DNA of 64,000 nucleotides from Dactylorhiza incarnata (taxonomy: Eukaryota > Streptophyta > Magnoliopsida > Asparagales > Orchidaceae): assembly GCA_033032865.1 (NCBI GenBank), contig JAWHQI010000005.1:8766001-8830000 (forward strand), given 5' to 3'. Below are positions 56,745 to 64,000 of this stretch, piece by piece; position 1 is the stretch's first letter, and every line of letters starts with the position of its first letter. A model generated the notes under the pieces. The model did no database searches. It saw only the letters and a list, made by a program, of their open reading frames with translations, and was not told where the DNA came from. The translations under genes and the position numbers were made by a program.

Positions 56745-57374
56745 GTGTATCCACCTCCCACCTTCCCAACCGAGCCCCTCCATTCTCCCATTCAGCCGGC
56801 TGCTCCTTGCCAACCACCAGCCCGGATCCAGCTGCCCAATTCATGTCCTGGAAGATCGGCATTGCCTCCTGCTGTTGGAATTAAATCCCAGCCAGCATTT
56901 TTTTCTTCCCTACAGCCCTCCTTACACCTCAACAAAGTCCTCCAAGCCTCCCCCTCCACTCTTCCCTGCTTCTCACCCCTGCCTGAACCACAAAACTCCT
57001 CACTGCAACACATCCCAGCTGCTGTCAGGAGTTACAGCCGCCTGCCAGCTACCCTCCAAGCACAACCTTCAGCGATCCTGTGCAGTCCAGAGCTCCCCCT
57101 GTCCACTGCCGGCCTCCATCCTCTTCACCCACAGCCCCAACTTCTTCCACCAGCTGCAGCCAGTAAATTCCAGCCCCCTGAGAATATATTTCCAGCTGTG
57201 GTTAGTGCTGTCCAGCAGCCTTACTTTCCAGCTGTGTTTAGTGGTGTCCAGCAGCCTTACTTTCCAACCGTGGTTAGTGCTGTCCAGCAGCCCACAACAC
57301 TATTGGGAGCCCAGAATTCAGCGCCTACTTCAACCCCGACCCCGGGAAAGTCCACAGAGTCTGCGACTTTATAG
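56745..57374 (+). CDS. Pro/Gln/Ser-rich open frame, doubtful
   Basis: 209 codons, MYPPPTFPTEPLHSPIQP at the start, no known domain. The region is C-rich, which suppresses stop codons, and a second long frame (56875-57423) overlaps it on the same strand. One point in favour is an in-frame 36-bp repeat near the end (57189-57296) encoding FPAVVSAVQQPY three times. It follows LTR-leader-like DNA and may be part of a retrotransposon leader. Confidence 0.2.
   Translation: MYPPPTFPTEPLHSPIQPAAPCQPPARIQLPNSCPGRSALPPAVGIKSQPAFFSSLQPSLHLNKVLQASPSTLPCFSPLPEPQNSSLQHIPAAVRSYSRLPATLQAQPSAILCSPELPLSTAGLHPLHPQPQLLPPAAASKFQPPENIFPAVVSAVQQPYFPAVFSGVQQPYFPTVVSAVQQPTTLLGAQNSAPTSTPTPGKSTESATL
57189..57296. repeat. 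36-bp tandem repeat (3 copies)
   Basis: TTTCCAGCTGTGGTTAGTGC-type units starting at 57189, 57225 and 57261; the period is a multiple of three. Confidence 0.9.
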
Positions 57375-57517
57375 TTGTGTGAGTTTTAAGTTGATTTTAA
57401 ATTATTCTTTGTTGAATTGGTGACTTTTTCTTGCTTGCATCATATTTTTTGAAAACTTTGTTTCTACACCGTTTGTGGCTAGTATTGAGATTCGTTTGCT
57501 TACTTATTTATGATTCG

Positions 57518-57836
57518 TGCACTCTCATTAATACTACATCACGCGCTCTCTATTTTGTGAAGTTTTCTTTTGTGGATTTTCTTGCGTTTGCTTTTTAAAT
57601 TTTAATTATTGTAAATTAAATCGTTGGATTTGTGTCTACATTTAGAAACCACCGTTTAGCCTCAATAGGACCTTACCCTGCACTCTCATTAATACTACAT
57701 CACGCTCTCTCTATTTTGTGAAGTTTTCTTTTGTGGATTTTCTTGCATTTGCTTTTTTTTTTTAATTATTGCAAATTAAAGCGTCGGATTTGTGTCTTTT
57801 AGAAACCACCCTTTAGCCTCAATAGGGCCTTACCCT
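57518..57836. repeat. 161-bp tandem duplication
   Basis: TGCACTCTCATTAATACTAC at 57518 and again at 57679. The two copies run in parallel to the words GCCTCAATAGG...CCTTACCCT, with about ten differences and a few small indels. Confidence 0.95.
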
Positions 57837-58296
57837 CCGTCACTCATTATCTTCGCCTCATAACCCAAACCCTAAAAACTAACCATACATTATCAAGTGA
57901 GGAGTTCTTGTTCTACGCAAAAATTGTTTTGGTGGGAAAAATGATGTCGATGTGGCACACTTAGAAGGTATGCATGAATGAATCAACTAACAAGAAACTA
58001 ATGGCATTAACATTCTTGATCACAATACATTAATAGAAATTAATCTCTAGAACTTGCAAATAACATGACATTAGAATTTTCAGGGTAACTACACAAAACA
58101 TGTGACATTTACAAGTAATTAACCTCAAACCTCATAAATTTCCAAGTATTTTACCTCCATAATGGGAGAATGACTGCGAACTAATCCAACAAATATCAAT
58201 CTAAAAATAGCTTAGGATTTCAGTTGACAATCAAGCTTTTATAATACTAATTAAACTGCACTTCCCACAAAATTATAGCATATGTATTATAAGTTT

Positions 58297-58724
58297 AAAA
58301 CATTAACAAAATAATAATGATGAAAAAAAGTGAGAAGGAAAAGTATAGAATTGGAATTGAATAAACAGATCCTTTTTATGTGAAGCTCAAAATTGATCTT
58401 TTTATAGCTTGGCATTCAGATCATTTGAATAAACAGATCCTTCCTATAAGGCTATAATACAATAATAGGTTATTTTGAATAATATTTAATAACTATCTCT
58501 TTGTATAACTCAGCACTGAGCCCTAATATAACATTAATAAAATAATAATAATGAAAAAAGTGAGAAGGAAAATAATAGAATTGGAAGCTCAATATTGATC
58601 TTTTTTATAACCTGATATTCAGCTCATTTGAATAAACAGATCCCTTCTATAATACAATAATAAGTTATTCTGAATAATATTTAATAACTATCTCTTTGTA
58701 TAACTCAGAACTGAGCCCTAATAA
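58297..58724. repeat. ~230-bp tandem duplication
   Basis: GTGAGAAGGAAAA at 58330 and 58560; the copies share ATTGATC, GAATAAACAGATCC, AATACAATAATA and ACTATCTCTTTGTATAACTC. The second copy is shortened. Beyond it, to about 59100, shorter TATAACTTG/TATACCTCAA words recur loosely every 30-40 bp. Confidence 0.85.
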
Positions 58725-59272
58725 AATGCATCTGACTCTATAACTCGATACCCACGACTTTTAAACTCCACAGAGCCTTCCTATAACTTGTCATACCGAC
58801 TTCTAGATCTTGATACCTACATCTTTTTATACCTCAATCCCGAAGTCTTTTAATACCCCTTATCGTTCTTTCTCGGTGAAGTGATGCCAAAACTCAGTGA
58901 TGTCAAAACTCTTCTGAAACTTGATATGGACCGACCTCTCTCAATAGCACAGTACTGGGTGCTCTTAAAACTCATGACCTACCTCATTATATACATATTA
59001 ACGGGCCTCTTTTATAACTTGACATGAATTTCTAGTACATGGCACTGAGCTTTCTAAAAAATTGATATACTTTATTGTTCAACTTTATAGGAAACATCCC
59101 ACCATAAAGCACGGATACTTAAAATGTCTCATGTATCAACTCGAACGCGTATTGGATACGAGAAACGCCCGGGCACGCTAGTTTAAGACTGCGCGCACCA
59201 AGAAGAAGATGTAGCTACACTTGAGATCAAAAATACAATGAAGGAAAGTCTAGATTGCGGGATATTGTGGGC

Positions 59273-59392
59273 TATAGCTTTGAGTCATTTGAAGATGTAG
59301 GTACACTTGAGATAGCAAATTTATCGCTTGATGAACCAAGGTTGGAGCTCTCGATTGTGGAAGAAGAAGATGATGAAGCTGATACTCCTTGA
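59273..59392 (+). pseudogene. Possible 3' end of a transposase-like gene
   Basis: The plus strand reads FESFEDVGTLEIANLSLDEP, then an acidic tail VEEEDDEADTP and a stop at about 59392. Acidic C-termini of this style occur in hAT-related transposase genes, but the match is not specific. No upstream domain is visible. Confidence 0.2.
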
Positions 59393-59532
59393 GAGAATGT
59401 TTAATTTTTAGACTATTAATATTTTGCATGTGAATGTAAAGAAACATTAATCAATTGATGTAATTATGTTATTGTTGCGGACATGTGGTACATTGGTCTT
59501 TATAGCGCTTGTTTCCTTGAATCTTTTCTACA

Positions 59533-59604
59533 TTTCTTACAGCATTATATGAAATGTTTCTTATAGCATTATATGAAATGTTTCTTATAGCATTATACGA
59601 AATG
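59533..59604. repeat. 24-bp tandem repeat (3 copies)
   Basis: TTTCTTATAGCATTATATGA-type units at 59533, 59557 and 59581. Confidence 0.95.
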
Positions 59605-59878
59605 CGAATGATATATTATATATAATATAAGTTTGAAGTCCTGATTTTCATGTATCGTCTATGTTGTAGTCTTTACAATTGAAGATATGTACACTTAATT
59701 TGTTAGTTGTCTTGTTTTCATATTAATTAATACTTATATTAAAATAATTAATTTTAAATAAAAAATGTATCACGTATCCTTGTTTTTTTAAAACACGTTT
59801 CTCATATTCATTTCGTATCGTGCATCCCGTTTTAGTCCCGTGCTACATAGCATCCCACAAATTTGTAAATATACCAAG

Positions 59879-60066
59879 TTATTTTACAACGGGCTCTATT
59901 ATGAATTTTTGACCACATTCTCCACAGGGCCCTTTTATCTCTTCCTTCTCCGAACTCGGGTTATGGAAGAAGGAACCAAGAAAGAGGTATCAACAACAAC
60001 TGGTTTTATTGCGGGACAACTCATGACGTTTATATCGATCTATTATGCGCCTCTACACCATGCTAA
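59879..60066 (+). pseudogene. ycf1: Nuclear plastid insertion: ycf1 fragment
   Basis: The plus strand reads [16 protein letters not shown], then [27 protein letters not shown] and [13 protein letters not shown] recognise this as the N-terminal membrane part of the plastid ycf1 (Tic214) gene, with a few replacements (plastid [20 protein letters not shown]). About 188 bp. The nucleotide match to plastid words such as GGTTTTATTGCGGGACA is high. The open frame (59840-60187) extends on both sides into non-plastid sequence. It cannot function as ycf1. Confidence 0.88.
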
Positions 60067-60586
60067 CCTTTTTCAAAAGGATACCAAGCTTGTGATACAG
60101 AATAGATCGAACACCAAAACACAATTTCATTATGATCACATATATTCTAGAAAAGAGGATGGAAAATTGAGAATCTGTAGGAATTAGAATTTATGGCTTA
60201 TGGTGGAGATTATTGGTTGTTCCATTAAGAGATTCGGGTTGGAGAGACAACTTAGATAAGGGTGACCTATATTGGAATGTGTGCAAAGAGAGAGCAGTGA
60301 TATAGATCTAGAACCTCCTCATATATGGTTGGAGACTAAGTGATAGAGAATAAATTCTTTTTTATGCACCATTTGCTCCTAAGAGATCTATTTTAGTCAT
60401 ATTCCTCCTCCTGTGATTAGACTTCCTCCTCTACATCTTGTTTATCTTTTACATTCCCTTTGGGCGAAATGATGCTGAGGTGGCATTAGTACTTTACTGT
60501 AAGAAAAGGATTCTCAACACCATGTAAGGATCCTCTAATGGAACATTAGACCGGAAAATATTAAAACTTTTCTCTCCCGTAATGAT

Positions 60587-60700
60587 GCAGCCTCTTGCAA
60601 AAATGCATGGTAAGGTTTGCCTACATTTCGCCCTTGTGGTGGGACCCTTCCCCGGACCCTCGTTGCGCGGGTATGCCTTTGTGCACCGGGCTGCCCTTTA
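60587..60700 (+). mobile_element. Au-like SINE, 3' part
   Basis: GCAGCCTCTTGCAAAAATGC, GTAAGGTTTGCCTACATTTC, CCCTTGTGGTGGGACCCTTC, CCCGGACCCT and GTGCACCGGGCTGCCCTTTA follow the 3' body of the plant Au SINE family as I remember it. The tRNA-derived A/B-box part is missing or too diverged, so it is 5'-truncated. No target duplication was found. Confidence 0.65.
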
Positions 60701-63700
60701 TTCCCCAATACTACATGACATGGATTCAATGGTACTACTTCACATAAAACCGCATCTATATACTCTTTATAAAAAGCAAACATCAAAGTATGTGCCTAGA
60801 CACAAGAAAGACATTACTCTTCCAAAACTAATTCAAAGGATAAGGTCTAGGATGTGAGATAGTGGTCAACCAAAATTTTTCAGCCATGGTATATGAGACC
60901 AAAAATTTTCCCCACTATTAATATACATGATAAACCCCAACAAGGCCAGTTTTCATTTGGCCTTTGAGGTAGAGGAATTTGTCCCCAAACTCATCATTAG
61001 AATATGGAAGCATTAATAAGGTGAAAGTAGGACCTTCCATGGATACCCTTCCTTTACAACTTCTATTGATATTCGATTAGTATTTCCTCTGCATATAGAT
61101 CATGCTAGCAATCGTTGGGTTTATAACCTTGCCTTTTGCAAAGATTGCAAGCAGTTTATTATCTTTCTCCTTTATTTCAGATCTTTGAATCATGTCTTTT
61201 ATGGAATGTCGGTTATTTCGACCAATCTGAGAAGATTAGCTTTTGTGCTAACTCAAGGTCATCAATAAAGCTCAAGTTATATGCAATGACCCTCATAGAG
61301 TAGTATATGTGTAACTGTGTTATTCATTCTTTTGTTGCCTTGGATGAGATGTCGGTAATCCTTGGTTTTGCATTTTTTGCAAAAATGTCTAGTATCTTCC
61401 TCCTCTGTATTTGAGCTTTCAATTTTCTTTTCCTTATGGAAGGCTATTCCTTTTGACAAATATGAAAGAAGAAATGATTCCTCTCGTCAATAACAAGAGC
61501 TTTTGCATTGGCTTTAAGGACAACAATAACTTGGATCAATTTAAGTTATGCATGAAGATTTTCATTAAGCCATGCCACATATTTCATAAACAAACTTCTC
61601 ATTCAACAAACTTCTGAGGAAAGTTGCATATTTATGGGGATCAACCGCGGCACTCTGAGGCCATGCATTAAAACCCGTTCATGGTCGATTCACCATACTG
61701 ATGGTTGTAGGATCATCATGACGATTATAGTCAACATATGCGATGGGATCAATTTTTCAGATTTTTATTTTTTTTGTTTAATTTTCCATGTTGTATTTTG
61801 AGATTTAGTAATGTCGTAAAAAGCAATTTGGTAAAATCAAGATAATTGGCCAAAATATGAGTCTATTTACATCATTTTTATGTGAGTTTTAAGTATTGAG
61901 AAGTTTGAGAATCAAAGAACCAAACTCTTGGTCCCCATCCAATGCTGAAATCGCAACCACCTAGGTATTGAAGCCGAGATTTATCCCCCCCCCCCCCCCC
62001 AATCCTGTAGTCGACCTGGTAGGCAACTCCTTCCCTGCAGTCGCCGTTATTTGTCCATCCTTCAACTATAGATTTTCTTACCAGTTCAATCCTAGTCGTC
62101 ACTGACTCCATCGACTGTAATGCCCCGTCTTAGCTACTCCCATCACTAGCGACTACCGCAACCAGTTCCCCTACTCTTCCGTCTTCTACTACCACTAACA
62201 CCCCTACTCTCTTATCCAGCCACCGCAAACTCCAACCATGCCAGGGTCAGCTTCCTCATTATCCAACGGACATCCCGCAACCTTTCCAGGAACCCTTACA
62301 ACTTCCATCCCCTCTCCGTTGCCACCCTACTCCCTCTATAGTGGCCGACCTCCACGCACCAGTCGAAAAGAGAAATCCCCACCATCAATAGTATCCCTCT
62401 CCGAAAGCTGAACTCCTCATTGGAAACCCTCCTGCCACTAAAATACAGATATCACTAATACCCCTAAAATTTCTCATCCCCCCCCCCCCCGGTTAACCAC
62501 CAATTAAAACACACACATCTCTCCTATCACTACCCAAACTCCCATACTTCGCCCATTTTGCAACCAAACTACCTACTCAGCGAGTCACTTATTTTTTTTT
62601 TCAAATTTCTTTATATGGTATGAATATTTGTGTATATTTTAGCAATATTTGACACTGAGTATTTACATCTTTAATTTCAGTAAGGGTGTGAGATTTTTTT
62701 CATCCTGTACTTACTTTTAGCACTTCCATTAACATGTGATTATTATTTGTTAGCCTAATTAAAATTACTTGTAATTAATTGTGATTGTTTACGCGAACTT
62801 AAATTATTTGTTTGTTAATTAAACTTGTGTCGTAACCTTGCATGAGTGACACATTTAAGTGCATTGCATTAGAGCATGGTTAGTCGTTATTTCAATGCAA
62901 TGATTGTTTATCTATCTGCATTCATATAAATGAAGGTCAATGTCAAATCCTATAATCTGGTCTTGCATCACCTATCGTCTAACTTTCATTGTATATTCAC
63001 ACCAAGCATGTGAGTATAGATTCAAAATAATGCACAGAATGAAGTATATTTAAAAGATCACCTTAACTATAATTACCTCAACCTTAAAGGTGTTGTAGTA
63101 GTAAGATCTATTTGATACCTCCTTAAGCACAGATCAACTAACGGTGGTGACTGTGTTGGAGATGCCATATTTGAGGAAATAAGTTTTTCAAATGTATTCA
63201 TCTAGTTTCTTGAATCCAATGATTGGCTCTTCCTTCTAAATTGGAAGGTGAAATTAATTGGATTACATAATGTCTATTTATAGTCAAAATAAAATATATT
63301 TAAAAAATAAGTAGGTGAGATAAAAAATAATATCTTTGCATCATCATCATGATAAACCAATGGACGTGGAAAATCTTCGCCATCAATTCCCATTATACTA
63401 ATTATAATTTAACTAATAGATCCCCAAATACTTTAGGAATTCGATATTGTAGACAGGAAAACATGGGTACCATTCTCCTTTGTGTTCCCAACAATGAGGC
63501 ATCACAGTCCCCGCGACTACATCGAAGGAGTAAAAGATTCAGGGAAATCGAGCTTACAACTTAGCTTACCACTAGCGACAACTCACTTATATTTTAATAA
63601 AAGCAATTGTGATCTCCCGCACACTAGCAGCAATAGTACTCATTGTCATCCATTTTGTATTCCACGAAAAAAAATTACACGGGAGATAGAGGGCGTTGTT

Positions 63701-64000
63701 GCTACCGGTGCCCAGAGGACCTCATGCACGACTGCCATATAGTAATAGATATAAAAATTATTTTTTAAGTTTCTACTTAATAAGTTAATAACCAATAACA
63801 TTCAATTTAAATTTGAATTTATTTGCTAAAATTTGATCACTTTGTTTCAAATATTTACAGGATGCCAGTTGTATTCGCTTCCATTGGCCCACCTTTTTGT
63901 GGTATACGATGTCAATTGTTCCTTCCATCAGTCCTCTTTACAGTTGTATATCTTGGTTGTTTTATTTATTTTTTTAATATATATAAATTGGCCTTATTGG
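60701..64000. other. AT-rich spacer with no gene recognised
   Basis: Open frames of 60-90 codons (for example 61411-61617 plus, 61277-61459 minus, 63349-63564 and 63482-63742 plus) show no known motif. TGTAATGCCCCG at about 62120 resembles a plant LTR 5' end, followed by CCT/CCAC-rich DNA, but no partner was found. C-runs of 16 and 13 bases lie at 61985-62000 and 62478-62490. Confidence 0.6.

Noticed and set aside
61277..61459. Cys-rich minus frame (FCKKCKTKD) as a zinc knuckle
   Set aside because: Lacks the His and final Cys of a CCHC motif and has no gag context.
62120..62580. Possible gypsy LTR beginning TGTAATGCCCCG
   Set aside because: No second copy, end motif, primer site or target duplication seen.
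63349..63742. Two overlapping plus-strand frames near the right edge
   Set aside because: No recognisable domain, no splice or codon evidence; likely chance.

Overview
The window looks like intergenic, transposon-dominated nuclear DNA of a flowering plant with a large genome. Evidence: SIRE-like Ty1/copia, Ty3/gypsy and RTE-type LINE remnants, an Au-like SINE tail, a plastid ycf1 fragment, spliced eukaryotic exons and an AT-rich background. There are no rRNA, tRNA, CRISPR or operon-like features. Almost no ordinary host gene is intact. The best candidates are the last three exons of a small membrane protein (43841-44245, minus) and a fragment of a PRPP synthetase gene (about 52.2 kb, plus).

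Region 1 (1-16550): a macro-tandem array of about 4.06-4.09 kb units (window starts inside one; units begin at 1001, 5092, 9155, 15907). Each unit joins the start of a TGTAACGCCC-type LTR, a 23-bp minisatellite (12, 10, 11 and 7 copies), exon 1 plus intron start and 5' flank of an LMBR1/LIMR-family membrane protein gene (minus), and the 3' LTR plus 3' non-coding tail of a copia element (minus). The third unit is cut at 11990 by a broken Tat-like gypsy 3' end (11991-15866). That piece carries its 3' LTR on the minus strand and two intron-containing genes in antisense orientation.

Region 2 (16551-40550): a degenerate minus-strand SIRE-like copia element (LTRs 16551-17977 and 39164-40550). Its gag is split by a 14.7-kb plus-strand LARD-like element (23844-38531) with 5.8-kb LTRs, a 3.0-kb non-coding interior, an initiator-Met-tRNA-type primer site and a perfect 5-bp target duplication GTGCG. 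By eye the inner LTRs differ by about 1.5% (first 500 bp) and the outer ones by about 4% (first 360 bp), which agrees with the nesting order.

Region 3 (40551-49300): AT-rich DNA with old duplications, a 151-bp hAT-like MITE with 8-bp target duplication, the 3' exons of the small membrane protein gene, and an RTE LINE (minus) split by a 1673-bp solo LTR with target duplication GGTAA.

Region 4 (49300-64000): a PRPP-synthetase fragment, a short CACGACAAATG array, a second LINE scrap, a decayed gypsy gag-protease-RT segment, C-rich LTR-leader-like DNA, several short tandem duplications, a nuclear plastid insertion (ycf1) and an Au-like SINE 3' end. The last 3.3 kb show nothing I can name.

The most interesting pattern is shared by unrelated elements. 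In four LTR promoter types and in one antisense-gene promoter, a family-specific array of short, CpG-rich, often palindromic repeats lies upstream of the TATA box. In the Tat-like piece the same palindromic array sits before both the LTR promoter and the antisense-gene promoter.
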